DNA of 64,000 bases from Chromohalobacter canadensis (GCF_034479555.1 NZ_CP140151.1:2046001-2110000); one strand, 5' to 3'; counted from the first letter of the stretch, positions 33,400 to 45,967 are shown. Notes: generated by a model not told the origin, from the sequence alone. Program-made: numbers and translations.

Positions 33400-35982
33400 A
33401 TGCGTATCGATCGCATGACCAGTAAATTGCAAAACGCCTTGGGCGAAGCGCAGTCCCTGGCGGTAGGGCGCAGTCATAACCAACTCGATCCCGGCCATGT
33501 GCTGATGGCGCTCGTCGAGGCGCAGGAAAACGGCATCAAGGGCCTGGTGCAGAAGGCGGGCGGCGATGTGTCGCGCCTGCGTAACGGGCTTTCACAGTAT
33601 CTCGACGATTTGCCGCGCGTCGGCCAGTTCGATGGCAATGTGCAGCTTTCCTCGGCGTTGTCGCAGCTGTTCAACCTCGCCGACCGCGAAGCCCAGCAGC
33701 GCGGCGATCAATATATCGCCAGCGAGCTAGTGGTGCTGGCGGCGCTGGAAATGAAAACCACCATTAGCAAGGTGCTCCAGCAGGCCGGTCTGGACGTGCA
33801 GTCCGTGCGTAGCGCCATCGATAGCTTGCGCGGCGGTAACAAGGTGGATGACGCCTCGGCTGAGGAAAGCCGTGAAGCGCTGGATAAGTACACCATGGAT
33901 CTGACCCAGCGTGCCGTCGATGGCAAGCTCGATCCGGTGATCGGCCGCGACGACGAGATTCGCCGTACCATCCAGGTGTTGCAGCGGCGTACCAAGAATA
34001 ATCCCGTGTTGATCGGTGATCCCGGTGTGGGCAAGACCGCCATCGTCGAGGGCTTGGCCCAGCGTATCGTCAACGGTGAGGTGCCCGAGGGGTTGAAAGA
34101 TAAGCGCGTGCTGTCCTTGGACATGGGGTCGTTGTTGGCCGGCGCTAAGTACCGCGGCGAGTTCGAGGAGCGCCTCAAGGCCGTGCTCGGGGAGCTGGCC
34201 AAGGAAGAAGGCCGCGTCATCCTGTTCGTCGATGAGTTGCACACCATGGTCGGCGCCGGCAAGGCCGAGGGCGCGATGGATGCTGGCAATATGCTCAAGC
34301 CGGCGTTGGCGCGCGGTGAGTTGCATTGCGTCGGGGCGACTACGTTGGACGAGTATCGTCAGCACATCGAGAAGGACGCGGCGCTTGAGCGGCGTTTCCA
34401 GAAGGTGTTGGTGGATGAACCCAACGAGGAAGACACCGTGGCGATCCTGCGTGGCCTCAAGGAGCGCTATGAGGTGCATCACGGCGTCGATATCACCGAC
34501 GGCGCGATCATCGCCGCGGCCAAGCTGTCGACGCGCTATATCACCGACCGGAAACTGCCCGACAAGGCCATCGACCTGATCGATGAGGCGGCCTCGCGGA
34601 TTCGCATGGAATTGGATTCGATGCCCGAGGAGATGGACCGCCTCGACCGTCGACTGATCCAGCTCAAGATGGAGCGCGAGGCACTCAAGAAGGAAACCGA
34701 CGAGGCGACCAAGAAGCGCCTCGATTCACTCGAAGCTCAGATCGATGAACTGAGCCGTGAATATGCCGATCTCGAGGAGGTCTGGAAGGCCGAGAAAGCC
34801 AGCATCCAGGGCGCTGCGCAGTTCAAGGCGGAGCTCGAGCAGGCGCGCATCGATCTCGAGGCGGCACGGCGGCAGAGCGATCTGGGGCGTATGTCCGAGT
34901 TGCAGTACGGGGTGATTCCCAAGCTCGAGCAGCAGATCGCCGAGGCCAGCGAGCACGAGGCGGATACCGCCAAGCACCAGCTGTTGCGCTCCAACGTCAC
35001 CGAGGAGGAGATCGCCGAGGTGGTCTCGCGCTGGACGGGCATCCCGGTGTCCAAGATGCTCGAGGGCGAGCGTGACAAGCTGCTGCGCATGGAAGAGGCG
35101 CTGCACGAACGCGTCATCGGTCAAGACGAGGCGGTGACCGCGGTGGCCAACGCCGTGCGCCGCTCACGCGCAGGATTGGCCGACCCGCATCGCCCCAACG
35201 GGTCGTTCCTGTTCCTGGGGCCCACCGGGGTCGGCAAGACCGAGCTGTGCAAGTCGCTGGCCAACTTCCTCTTCGATACCGAGGAGGCCATGGTGCGCAT
35301 CGACATGTCCGAGTTCATGGAGAAGCATTCCGTGGCGCGGCTGATCGGCGCGCCGCCGGGCTATGTCGGCTATGAGGAAGGCGGTTACCTGACCGAGGCG
35401 GTGCGCCGTAAGCCCTATTCCGTGCTACTGCTCGACGAGGTCGAAAAAGCGCATCCGGATGTCTTCAACATCCTGCTGCAGGTGCTCGAGGATGGCCGGC
35501 TGACCGATGGCCAGGGGCGCACGGTGGACTTCCGTAATACGGTGATCGTGATGACCTCCAACATGGGCTCAGACATCATTCAGCGCATGGGCGGCGATGA
35601 CGCCGATTACGCCGTGATGCGCGATGCCGTGATGGGGGTGGTGGGCGATCATTTCCGTCCTGAACTGATCAACCGCATCGACGAAGTGGTAGTGTTCCAC
35701 GCCTTGGGGCAGGAGCAGATTCAGTCCATCGCGGCCATCCAGCTCGAGCATCTCCGGGCGCGTCTGGTCGAGCGCGAGATTCGTCTCGAGGTCAGCGACG
35801 ACGCCCTGGCGCAATTGGCGGTGGTCGGCTTCGATCCGGTGTTTGGCGCGCGACCGCTCAAGCGTGCCATCCAGAGCCGGATCGAGAACCCGCTGGCGCA
35901 GGAGTTGCTCGCCGGGCATTTCGCGGCGGGCGATACTATCCGCGTCACTACAGAAGACGGGCACCTCGTCTTCACCAAGTAA
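33400..35982 (+). CDS. clpB: ATP-dependent disaggregase ClpB
   Basis: An 860-residue Hsp100 chaperone. An N-terminal Clp domain is followed by a first AAA+ domain with GDPGVGKT starting at residue 206, a coiled-coil middle domain (about 400-525, rich in Glu/Lys/Leu) and a second AAA+ domain with GPTGVGKT at residue 607. GYVGYEEGG is the pore loop of the second ring. It resolves aggregates with DnaK. A GGAGGGG ribosome site precedes the ATG. The sigma-32-like promoter upstream fits stress control. Confidence 0.97.
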   Translation: MRIDRMTSKLQNALGEAQSLAVGRSHNQLDPGHVLMALVEAQENGIKGLVQKAGGDVSRLRNGLSQYLDDLPRVGQFDGNVQLSSALSQLFNLADREAQQRGDQYIASELVVLAALEMKTTISKVLQQAGLDVQSVRSAIDSLRGGNKVDDASAEESREALDKYTMDLTQRAVDGKLDPVIGRDDEIRRTIQVLQRRTKNNPVLIGDPGVGKTAIVEGLAQRIVNGEVPEGLKDKRVLSLDMGSLLAGAKYRGEFEERLKAVLGELAKEEGRVILFVDELHTMVGAGKAEGAMDAGNMLKPALARGELHCVGATTLDEYRQHIEKDAALERRFQKVLVDEPNEEDTVAILRGLKERYEVHHGVDITDGAIIAAAKLSTRYITDRKLPDKAIDLIDEAASRIRMELDSMPEEMDRLDRRLIQLKMEREALKKETDEATKKRLDSLEAQIDELSREYADLEEVWKAEKASIQGAAQFKAELEQARIDLEAARRQSDLGRMSELQYGVIPKLEQQIAEASEHEADTAKHQLLRSNVTEEEIAEVVSRWTGIPVSKMLEGERDKLLRMEEALHERVIGQDEAVTAVANAVRRSRAGLADPHRPNGSFLFLGPTGVGKTELCKSLANFLFDTEEAMVRIDMSEFMEKHSVARLIGAPPGYVGYEEGGYLTEAVRRKPYSVLLLDEVEKAHPDVFNILLQVLEDGRLTDGQGRTVDFRNTVIVMTSNMGSDIIQRMGGDDADYAVMRDAVMGVVGDHFRPELINRIDEVVVFHALGQEQIQSIAAIQLEHLRARLVEREIRLEVSDDALAQLAVVGFDPVFGARPLKRAIQSRIENPLAQELLAGHFAAGDTIRVTTEDGHLVFTK

Positions 35983-36052
35983 CGTGATCGGCCCGGCGGG
36001 GCCGGGCCGATCGGTACTCTCGACACACGGTCGCGTCCTGACCGTCTTCCCG

Positions 36053-36081
36053 CCCGCGACGTGCTGCGTCGCGGGTTTTTT
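36053..36081 (+). terminator. Terminator after clpB
   Basis: CCCGCGAC (36053-36060) pairs with GTCGCGGG (36068-36075), followed by six T. An earlier GC-rich hairpin (about 35985-36014) directly follows the clpB stop. Confidence 0.85.
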
Positions 36082-36107
36082 GTGCCTGCCCTCTGGGCCC
36101 GGCCCGA

Positions 36108-37439
36108 TTACTCCTGTGGGAAGAGCTTGCGCTGCAGCTTTTCCAGCGGCACACCTTTTGTCTCCGGCATCAAGAAAGCGACGAAGAGCACCTGGAGCAC
36201 CATCATGACGCCAAAGAAGGCGAATACCGGCCCGCCGTTGAACACGCCCAGCACCCAGGGCGTGACCAGTGTGATCGCGGCGGCGAAGAACCAGTGCGTG
36301 AAGCTGCCCAGCGACTGACCGCGGGCGCGCTCGCGATTGGGGAATATCTCGGAAATGAAGACCCAGATGACCGTGCCCTGACTGATGCCGTGGGCGGCGA
36401 CGAAGAGGCATAGCTGAAGAGGAATCAGCGCGCCCCCCAGGTTATCGGTAAAGAACGCATGCGAGATGCTCGACAGCGAGATGATGTAGCCCACCGAGCC
36501 GATATACATCAGCTTGCGGCGGCCGAAACGATCGATCAACGCCATACCGATCATGGTGAAGATCACCATGACCAAGCCGATGCCTGCGGTGGAGAGCAAA
36601 GATGCGCTGGCGCCGAGCTGTGCCGACTCGAGAATACGCGGCGCGTAGTAGAGCACGAAGTTGATGCCGGTGAATTGATTGAAGAAGGCGATCAAGAATG
36701 CCAGCGTGATCGGCAACCGGTATCGGCGCGAGAAGAAGCGTGACTGGACCTTGTTGTCCTCGCGGTCGGCGGCTTGAATCTCCTCGATCTGAGCATCGAC
36801 ATCACGCTTGGCATCGATCTGGCGTAGTACCGCCGCAGCGCCACGGGTGTCGTGGCGATTGAGAATCAGCCAGCGTGGGCTCTCGGGTACCTTGAATAGT
36901 GCCAGTGTATAGACAAGTGCCGGTACGGCTTCGATGCCGACCATCCAGCGCCAGGCATCATCGCCGAGCAAGCTGCCGAGGATCGCGTTCGAGACGTAGG
37001 CCATGAAAATGCCGAACACCACATTGAATTGATAGAGCGCTACCAGGTTGCCACGCCGTTCGGCGGGCGCGATCTCGGAGATATAGGCCGGCGCGGCGAC
37101 CGATGACATGCCCACGCCGAACCCACCGATCAGGCGGAAAAAGGAAAACCAGAACGGGTCGGTGGCGAGTGCAGAGCCCACGGCCGACACGAAATAGAGG
37201 ACGCCGATCGCGAACAGTGTCTTGCGCCGCCCCAGGCGGTCGGTGGGCCAATTGCCGAAGATCGCGCCGAGCACCGTCCCCCATAGCGCCATCGACATGA
37301 TGAAGAGGCCGTGCTGGAGATCGCTGAGTCCCCAGAGTTCTTGCACGGGCCTGTCCGCTCCGGAAATTACAGCGGTGTCGAAGCCGAAGAGGAAGCCCGC
37401 CATGGCGACGAATATGGACCATTTCAGAATGGGGGACAT
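36108..37439 (-). CDS. MFS transporter, sugar porter family
   Basis: 443 residues from the ATG at 37437-37439, chosen because AAGGAG is 6 bases upstream; the frame extends 19 codons further without a better start. Twelve hydrophobic helices. Sugar-porter signatures are present: FGFDTAVISGA in helix 1, DRLGRRKT after helix 2, PESPRWLI at the end of the first half, a QFTGIN motif in helix 7, DRFGRRKLMYIG and PETKG near the C-terminus. Likely a proton-coupled importer of a hexose, pentose or cyclitol; the substrate cannot be read from sequence. It stands alone, between clpB and the ilv genes. Confidence 0.85.
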   Translation of the reverse strand: MSPILKWSIFVAMAGFLFGFDTAVISGADRPVQELWGLSDLQHGLFIMSMALWGTVLGAIFGNWPTDRLGRRKTLFAIGVLYFVSAVGSALATDPFWFSFFRLIGGFGVGMSSVAAPAYISEIAPAERRGNLVALYQFNVVFGIFMAYVSNAILGSLLGDDAWRWMVGIEAVPALVYTLALFKVPESPRWLILNRHDTRGAAAVLRQIDAKRDVDAQIEEIQAADREDNKVQSRFFSRRYRLPITLAFLIAFFNQFTGINFVLYYAPRILESAQLGASASLLSTAGIGLVMVIFTMIGMALIDRFGRRKLMYIGSVGYIISLSSISHAFFTDNLGGALIPLQLCLFVAAHGISQGTVIWVFISEIFPNRERARGQSLGSFTHWFFAAAITLVTPWVLGVFNGGPVFAFFGVMMVLQVLFVAFLMPETKGVPLEKLQRKLFPQE

Positions 37440-37982
37440 AAGCGACTCCTTTGCAGTGTGGGTGAATCCATTCACTGACCCTCGAATCTTAACCAAGATT
37501 ACAGCAGCGATGCCTTAATTATGCTGCCACCCGGCATCCAACTTTAGTGGATGATCGGCGTATCAATGGCGGAGTGATGCAGCACTGCTCTCCGCGCGTG
37601 CGCGGTGGAGGTTGACAGCTCGGGGGCGCTGATGGAATCTAGGTGGTTCCTGATTGCGGGCGCAGCCATTGACGGGTGATCCCCGGCCGCTGCGTGAAGG
37701 GTAGGTTGAAAAATGCCTCTACCCGCCTGTCGAAGGAGATCAAGGGTATGGGCCAAACGCCTGTTCCCGCCAACCCCGACACGGCGATCTGCCGTGCCAG
37801 GAATCGCTTTGACCAGCCGGTCTCGGCGGTTTCTATGAGTGCGGGTCCCCACCCCGGGCCCAGAGCCAGGATTATGGCATCAGGTGCCGGCGCAGCCGGC
37901 AGCGGCGTACTGCCGCATCGACACTTCGCTGCCCGTAACGTGGCAGTGAATGGCACTCGTTATCTCCAGGGGAGAACTATCA
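37440..37982. other. 543-bp region between the MFS gene and ilvI without a recognised gene
   Basis: It must hold the divergent promoters. A TTGACA (37612-37617) with GAATCT 17 bases later is a candidate for ilvI. A frame with a good ribosome site (AAGGAG before the ATG at 37748) runs into ilvI but has no known pattern and no excess of Ile, Leu or Val codons as an attenuation leader would have. Nothing else is supported. Confidence 0.5.
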
Positions 37983-39707
37983 GTGGAATTGCTTTCCGGC
38001 GCCGATATGATCGCCCGCTTCCTGCAGGATGAGGGCGTCGAGCGTATCTACGGCTACCCCGGCGGTGCAGCGTTGCATATCTATGATGCGCTGTTCCGCC
38101 AGGACAAGGTCAAACACATCCTCGTTCGTCATGAACAAGCTGCTACTCACGCCGCCGATGGCTATGCCCGCGCCTCGGGCAAGCCAGGCACGGTGCTGGT
38201 CACCTCCGGCCCCGGCGCGACCAATGCCGTGACCGGCATCGCCACCGCCTACATGGATTCGATCCCGATGGTGGTGCTGTGCGGCCAGGTGGCCAGTCAT
38301 CTGATCGGTGAAGATGCCTTTCAGGAAACTGACATCGTCGGCGTGACGCGCCCTATCGTGAAACACAGCTTCGCCATCAAGCACCCTTCGGAGATCCCCG
38401 AGGTGCTCAAGAAGGCGTATTATCTCGCCGCGACCGGTCGCCCCGGGCCGGTGGTGGTGGATATCCCCAAGGATATGACGGCGCCCACCGAGCGTTATGA
38501 GTACGTCTATCCGAAGAAGGTCAAGATCCGCTCCTATAACCCGGTCACGCGGGGTCATAGTGGCCAGATAAAGAAAGCCGTGGACATGATGCTCAAGGCG
38601 CGGCGGCCGGTGTTCTATACCGGCGGCGGCATCGTCACCAGCGGCGCGAGCGAAAACTTGACGGCGTTGGTTAAACGCCTGGGCTTCCCCATTACCACCA
38701 CGTTGATGGGCATCGGCTCCTATCCGCAGACCGATGCGCAGTCGCTGGGTTGGCTGGGTATGCACGGCAGCTATGAGTCCAACATGGCCATGCACCATGC
38801 CGATCTGATCATCGCCATCGGGGCGCGCTTCGACGACCGAGTCACCAATAACACCTCGAAGTTTTGTCCCACTGCCAAGATCGTGCATGTGGATATCGAT
38901 CCCAGTTCGATCTCCAAGACGGTGCGCGCCGATGTGCCGATCGTGGGGCCGGCGGATAGCGTCATCAATGAAATGATCAGCCTGTTGCAAGGCCGGGAAA
39001 TGGCTAACGCCGAGGCGCTGCCGGAATGGTGGACGACCATCGATGGTTGGCGCGCCGAGCGCGAAGGCAAGCTCTACGAGGCTTCTCAGCCGGGCGAGCG
39101 ACTCAAGCCGCAGGAAGTCATCGAGGCGGTGTATCACATCACGCGCGGCGAGGCCTTCGTGACCACCGATGTCGGCCAGCACCAGATGTTCGCGGCGCAG
39201 TACTACAAGTTCGACAAGCCCAATCGCTGGATCACATCCGGGGGGCTGGGCACCATGGGCTTCGGTTTCCCGGCGGCGATGGGCATCAAGCAGAACTTCC
39301 CCGATGACATCGTGGTGTGCTTCACCGGGGAGGGCAGCTTTCAGATGATGATGCAGGAATTGTCGACCTGTAAGCAGTTCGGCACCGGGGTCAAGATCAT
39401 CAACCTCAACAACGGGACGCTGGGTATGGTGCGCCAGTGGCAGGATCTCAACTACAAGTCGCGCCATGCGCACTCGTACGTGGAGTCGCTGCCGGACTTT
39501 CAGAAGTTGATCGATGCCTACGGCTTCACGGCGCTCAAGGTAGAACATCACGACGAGCTCGATGCGGCGCTGGAGCGCACGTTCGCCGACAACGACGAAT
39601 TGGTGTTCCTCGATATCGACGTCGACCCCCGGGAACACGTCTATCCGATGCAGGTGCCCTTGGGCGCCATGCGTGACATGCTGCTTTCGAAGACGGAGCG
39701 GACCTGA
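37983..39707 (+). CDS. ilvI: Acetolactate synthase, large (catalytic) subunit
   Basis: 574 residues from a GTG at 37983, preferred over an ATG 33 bases upstream because AGGGGAGA lies 7 bases before it and the product then starts MELLSGADMIARFLQDEGV, as in homologues. A thiamine-diphosphate enzyme of valine, leucine and isoleucine synthesis: GYPGGAALHIYD and the catalytic Glu in RHEQAATHAADGYARASGK at the N-terminus, and TPP binding through GEGSFQ with NLNNG at the C-terminus. Overlaps ilvH by one base. Confidence 0.95.
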   Translation: MELLSGADMIARFLQDEGVERIYGYPGGAALHIYDALFRQDKVKHILVRHEQAATHAADGYARASGKPGTVLVTSGPGATNAVTGIATAYMDSIPMVVLCGQVASHLIGEDAFQETDIVGVTRPIVKHSFAIKHPSEIPEVLKKAYYLAATGRPGPVVVDIPKDMTAPTERYEYVYPKKVKIRSYNPVTRGHSGQIKKAVDMMLKARRPVFYTGGGIVTSGASENLTALVKRLGFPITTTLMGIGSYPQTDAQSLGWLGMHGSYESNMAMHHADLIIAIGARFDDRVTNNTSKFCPTAKIVHVDIDPSSISKTVRADVPIVGPADSVINEMISLLQGREMANAEALPEWWTTIDGWRAEREGKLYEASQPGERLKPQEVIEAVYHITRGEAFVTTDVGQHQMFAAQYYKFDKPNRWITSGGLGTMGFGFPAAMGIKQNFPDDIVVCFTGEGSFQMMMQELSTCKQFGTGVKIINLNNGTLGMVRQWQDLNYKSRHAHSYVESLPDFQKLIDAYGFTALKVEHHDELDAALERTFADNDELVFLDIDVDPREHVYPMQVPLGAMRDMLLSKTERT

Positions 39708-40198
39708 TGCGCCACATCATCTCGATTCTGCTGGAAAACGAACCCGGCGCCCTGTCCCGCGTGGTGGGATTGTTCTCCCAGCGTAACTTCAATATCGAAA
39801 CGCTCAACGTGGCGCCGACCGAGGAGCCGAGCCTGTCGCGCCTGACCGTGACCACGGAAGGCGATGACCGTGTCATCGAGCAGATCACCAAGCATCTCAA
39901 CAAGCTCATCGATGTGGTCAAGCTGGTCGACCTGACCGAGGGCAATCACATCGAGCGCGAGCTGATGCTGGTCAAGGTGAAGGCGCTGGGCGCGAGCCGC
40001 GACGAGGTCAAGCGCACGGTGGATATCTTCCGCGCGCAGATCGTCGACGTTACGCCGAGTGTCTATACGGTGCAGATCACCGGTGATGCCGGCAAGCTGG
40101 ACGCCTTCATCCAGGCCATGGCGCCGATCGGTATTCTCGAGGTCGCGCGTACCGGGGTATCAGGCATCTCGCGAGGTGACAAGATACTCAGCCTCTGA
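39707..40198 (+). CDS. ilvH: Acetolactate synthase, small (regulatory) subunit
   Basis: 163 residues with an N-terminal ACT domain (MRHIISILLENEPGALSRVVGLFSQRNFNIETLNV, in parts) that binds valine for feedback inhibition, and a C-terminal domain ending ARTGVSGISRG. ATG overlaps the ilvI stop, showing translational coupling. Terminator at 40226-40251. Confidence 0.96.
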   Translation: MRHIISILLENEPGALSRVVGLFSQRNFNIETLNVAPTEEPSLSRLTVTTEGDDRVIEQITKHLNKLIDVVKLVDLTEGNHIERELMLVKVKALGASRDEVKRTVDIFRAQIVDVTPSVYTVQITGDAGKLDAFIQAMAPIGILEVARTGVSGISRGDKILSL

Positions 40199-40225
40199 GC
40201 CTGTGCTCTTATGCCATGCCATTAC

Positions 40226-40251
40226 AGGCCGCTCTCACGAGCGGCCTTTTT
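40226..40251 (+). terminator. Terminator between ilvH and ilvY
   Basis: AGGCCGCTC-TCAC-GAGCGGCCT followed by TTTT; convergent genes on both sides. Confidence 0.9.
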
Positions 40252-40268
40252 GCTTTAAGGGGGCAAGG

Positions 40269-41150
40269 TTAGCGGATCTGCGACCATAGGGCCTTGACCA
40301 GCGGGTTGCGCAGCTTCTTCTCGGTGACGCAGAGCCCGACCTCGTAAGGCGTTAACGCAGGCTCGACTTCGAGGGCCTGAATGCGCTCGGCCAATGGGCT
40401 GTTGTCGACCACGATCTGCGGCACTACGCCGACGCCGAAGCCCAGCCCAACCATGCTGACGATGGCTTCGTTGCCCGCTACCTGGGCATAGATGCGCGGC
40501 TTGACCCCCAACTGGCGGAACCAGGCATCCGTTCGCTCGCGGGCAAGGCCCGACTCCGAGAGGATCATGGGAATGCTGCCCCAACTGGCGGCGTCCGTCG
40601 TAGCGGTGAGGCCGGCCAGCCATTCCGGCATGGTGCGCGGCGCGATGAACAGCAGCGGCGACGTGGCGATTGGCTTGAATGCTAGCTGTGCGGGCAGGGT
40701 CTCGGGACGCGCGGTGATCGACATGTCTTCTTCGCCGCTGAGGACGCGTGAAACCGCGCTGGCCGGGTCGCCGGTATGCAGCTTCAATTCGATGCGCGGG
40801 TGGCGCTGTCGAAACTCGCTGAGCAGCTCGTAGAGAAAGCTGTAGCTGGCGGTCACCGAGCAGTAGATGCTGATTTCGCCGGACAGTTCGCGGCTTTCCG
40901 CCATCAGCGAGTGACGAAATACATCCCATTGCTCCAGGGCATCGCGTGCATAACGCTGGAAGAGGCGGCCTTCATGAGTCAGTCGGACACTGCGGTTGTC
41001 GCGCTCGAACAAGGTTACGCCGAGTTGTGTCTCGAGCTGGCGGATCGTGCGGCTCAGTGTCGAGGGACTGACGTGACACAGCTCGCTGGAGCGGCCAAAG
41101 TGCAGGGTGTCGGCCAGGCTGAGGAACTGTTGGTAGGGACGCGTATCCAT
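40269..41150 (-). CDS. ilvY: LysR-family activator IlvY
   Basis: 293 residues with an N-terminal winged helix-turn-helix (FLSLADTLHFGRSSELCHVSPSTLSRTIRQLETQLGVTLFER, in parts) and a LysR substrate domain. Its closeness to IlvY is supported by its position: it is divergent from ilvC, the gene IlvY activates in response to acetolactate or acetohydroxybutyrate. Start ATG at 41148-41150. It probably represses itself from the shared intergenic region. Confidence 0.9.
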   Translation of the reverse strand: MDTRPYQQFLSLADTLHFGRSSELCHVSPSTLSRTIRQLETQLGVTLFERDNRSVRLTHEGRLFQRYARDALEQWDVFRHSLMAESRELSGEISIYCSVTASYSFLYELLSEFRQRHPRIELKLHTGDPASAVSRVLSGEEDMSITARPETLPAQLAFKPIATSPLLFIAPRTMPEWLAGLTATTDAASWGSIPMILSESGLARERTDAWFRQLGVKPRIYAQVAGNEAIVSMVGLGFGVGVVPQIVVDNSPLAERIQALEVEPALTPYEVGLCVTEKKLRNPLVKALWSQIR

Positions 41151-42336
<1,186 letters not shown>

Positions 42337-42360
42337 GCGCTTTTGTGAGTCGGTAGCGAA

Positions 42361-42386
42361 CGGGCGCGGCCAATTGGCCGCGCCCG
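42361..42386 (+). terminator. Terminator after ilvC
   Basis: A 13-bp perfect GC-rich palindrome, CGGGCGCGGCCAA with TTGGCCGCGCCCG, followed by TTTACGTTTT. Confidence 0.75.
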
Positions 42387-42491
42387 TTTACGTTTTGGGT
42401 CGTCAAGGAGGCCGACTGTCGACTAGGATTGCAGTGTGTAGAATGTCGGAATGGCCCATCAAGGGCCGTTCCATGGCAACGGATGACTTTT

Positions 42492-43316
42492 ATGACGCAA
42501 GAATCGGGCACGCCAGAATCGCCCAAGAAAGCCGACACCGAGGATGTCTCGGAGGACAATTCGGCCTTTCAGGACGAAGACGAAATCATCGAGGAAACCA
42601 TCGAGAACGGGAAGCGCGTGCGTCGACGAGGCATTTATTTGTTGCCCAACCTGTTTACGCTATCGGCGCTGTTTTCTGGTTTCTTCTCCATTATCGCGGC
42701 GATGAACGGCAACTTCTCGGGGGCCGCCATCGCGATCTTCGTGGCGATGGTTCTCGATGGGCTCGATGGACGCGTGGCACGGATGACCAACACGCAAAGT
42801 GCCTTCGGCGCCGAGTTTGACAGCCTGGCCGACATGGTTTCGTTCGGCGTAGCTCCTGCGCTGGTGGCGTTTTCCTGGATTCTGCAAGACGTCGGCAAGA
42901 TTGGCTGGATCGCTGCTTTTATCTTTGCCTCCGGTGCGGCATTGCGTCTGGCTCGCTTCAATGTGCAAATCGGCAGTACTGACAAGAAGTGGTTCGTGGG
43001 TTTGCCGAGTCCTTCCGCAGCCGCACTCGTCGCTGGCTGCGTATGGACGCTGCATAAGTTCGACGCCGATGCCCTGGGCTTTAAATTGTTCATCGCGTTC
43101 GTCGTGGCGGCAGCAGGGGTGTTGATGGTCAGCAACATCCGCTACCACAGCTTCAAGGAAGTCGATTTCAAGGGCCCTGTTCCCTTCGTCGTGCTGTTGG
43201 CGATTGTGCTCGCATTCGTGGTGATTTCACTCGAGCCCTCGCTCATGCTCTTGATCCTGTTCGGCTGCTATGTAGTGTCAGGGCCTCTGCTCGCACTCAT
43301 GCGCAAAATGCGCTGA
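42492..43316 (+). CDS. pssA: CDP-diacylglycerol-serine O-phosphatidyltransferase
   Basis: About 274 residues from the ATG at 42492; in-frame ATGs 3 and 21 codons upstream are less likely. An acidic N-terminal tail precedes a polytopic membrane enzyme with the CDP-alcohol phosphotransferase motif, seen as DGLDGRVARMTNTQSAFGAEFDSLADMVSFG (DG-x2-AR-x8-G-x3-D-x3-D). It makes phosphatidylserine, the precursor of phosphatidylethanolamine. This is the integral-membrane type II enzyme, not the E. coli type. The ilvI-ilvH-ilvC-pssA order also occurs in Pseudomonas. Confidence 0.93.
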   Translation: MTQESGTPESPKKADTEDVSEDNSAFQDEDEIIEETIENGKRVRRRGIYLLPNLFTLSALFSGFFSIIAAMNGNFSGAAIAIFVAMVLDGLDGRVARMTNTQSAFGAEFDSLADMVSFGVAPALVAFSWILQDVGKIGWIAAFIFASGAALRLARFNVQIGSTDKKWFVGLPSPSAAALVAGCVWTLHKFDADALGFKLFIAFVVAAAGVLMVSNIRYHSFKEVDFKGPVPFVVLLAIVLAFVVISLEPSLMLLILFGCYVVSGPLLALMRKMR

Positions 43317-43361
43317 GTTCGTGTCTTTCATGCTTGGTGCCCGCCACGGTGTGGCGCTGGA

Positions 43362-43409
43362 TTATCCACACCCTCTTTAATGTGCTGTCCCGCTCGGGGG
43401 TGTGGATAA
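43362..43409. promoter_or_regulatory. Inverted pair of perfect DnaA boxes
   Basis: TTATCCACA (43362-43370) and its reverse complement TGTGGATAA (43401-43409) both equal the strongest DnaA-box sequence. They are part of a 12-bp perfect inverted repeat with a 24-base loop. It could also act as a hairpin after pssA, but no T-run follows. Confidence 0.65.
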
Positions 43410-43601
43410 GGTGAAAGTGTCAACATTTAGCTGCCGCCAATCGAACGGCAACTATTTTTAAATCATCCCCTTGCGTTCCTCCTCTGTGGATCGTAAAGTA
43501 CGCATCCGCTGCCGGCGACGGACCTCGTGGCCAGCGGTGGAAGGGTAGCGCAAGTGGCTGACTTGCTTGAGAAATTCGAATCACTGGTTGGTTTTTCTCG
43601 C

Positions 43602-43629
43602 TTGACAGTGACGCCGGGTTCGGTAAAAT
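43602..43629 (+). promoter_or_regulatory. rRNA operon promoter P1
   Basis: TTGACA (43602-43607), a 16-base spacer and TAAAAT (43624-43629), followed by a GC-rich discriminator, as in stringently controlled rRNA promoters. Confidence 0.8.
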
Positions 43630-43704
43630 GTGCCGCACCTCGAAAGGCCCCTGACAACGCTGCGGTTCAAAGCGATGTCAGCGATTGTCACCTCGGCTAA
43701 CGCC

Positions 43705-43732
43705 TTGACAATCACGGCGCTTTCGGTAGAAT
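43705..43732 (+). promoter_or_regulatory. rRNA operon promoter P2
   Basis: TTGACA (43705-43710), a 16-base spacer and TAGAAT (43727-43732). It has the same layout as P1, 103 bases upstream, including the shared TTCGGTA before the -10 box, so one may be a duplicate of the other. Confidence 0.8.
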
Positions 43733-43802
43733 ACGCCTTCCTTGCGAGGCGCCCATCGGGCACACGCAAGCCGCTCCGCTCTTGTCATATCGAGCCCGGA
43801 GC

Positions 43803-43814
43803 CGCTCTTTAACA
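43803..43814 (+). promoter_or_regulatory. boxA antitermination element, 16S leader
   Basis: CGCTCTTTAACA matches the rRNA boxA consensus TGCTCTTTAACA at 11 of 12 bases. Confidence 0.8.
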
Positions 43815-43965
43815 AACGATCAGGTAATTCATGTGGGCGTTTGCTCAGGTAGGGGTGCCAGTCACGACCTATCAAGGCAAACGACTCGTCAAGGATCTTC
43901 GGATCTTTTTGAGAACGTTTTAGTCTTGAACCAAGTTTGGTCCGCTCAACGGACTATCAGACTTT

Positions 43966-45505
<1,540 letters not shown>

Positions 45506-45599
45506 AACGACCGCGCATCCCCCCTGGGTAAGCGCTCACAATGAATTACCTGATCGCGCAGAGCAACGACTGTTTGGGTCCTGGACCCAGTGGTAAGCC

Positions 45600-45676
<77 letters not shown>

Positions 45677-45891
45677 AATTTGCGTGATACGTCGTTGAAA
45701 GACACCTTGTATAGCAGGCTATACGACGCTGTCTTTCGCCTAGTCTCACATGAATTCCTTTATCGTCTTATTGCGAGAGATTTTCTCTCAGCCAAGGCGT
45801 GCAACGAGTGAGCGAGGGAGTTTACGCGAGTAAATGACTGAGTGAACGAGGCGCACAACGCCGAATGAGAGGAAAGGTCGACGCAAGAAGA
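45677..45891 (+). repeat. Unusually long tRNA-Ile to tRNA-Ala spacer with hairpin and repeats
   Basis: The 215 bases hold a nested hairpin (GAAAGACA 45697-45704 with TGTCTTTC 45730-45737, inner GTATAG/CTATAC). Further on are two imperfect copies of a GAGTGARCGAGG motif, around an internal TTTACGCGAGTAAA palindrome. In many gammaproteobacteria these two tRNAs are only tens of bases apart. Confidence 0.6.
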
Positions 45892-45967
45892 GGGGCCTTA
45901 GCTCAGCTGGGAGAGCGCCTGCCTTGCACGCAGGAGGTCACCGGTTCGATCCCGGTAGGCTCCACCA
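45892..45967 (+). tRNA. tRNA-Ala (anticodon TGC)
   Basis: A cloverleaf of 76 nt with CCA: GGGGCCT acceptor, TTAGCTCAGCTGGGAGAGC D-arm, anticodon TGC in CTTGCAC, T-arm GGTTCGATCC. Confidence 0.97.

Larger units (their letters stand above)
43317..43965. other. Leader and control region of the rRNA operon (no protein gene)
   Basis: It contains, in order, an inverted pair of DnaA boxes (43362-43409), a weaker DnaA-like site (43485-43493), an A/T-rich patch (about 43450-43465), two tandem promoters, boxA and the start of the 16S precursor. Small open frames here have no protein-like pattern. Confidence 0.7.

Noticed and set aside
37980..39638. A 552-codon reading frame antisense to ilvI
   Set aside because: Shadow of ilvI in a GC-rich genome, with no start signal or family pattern.
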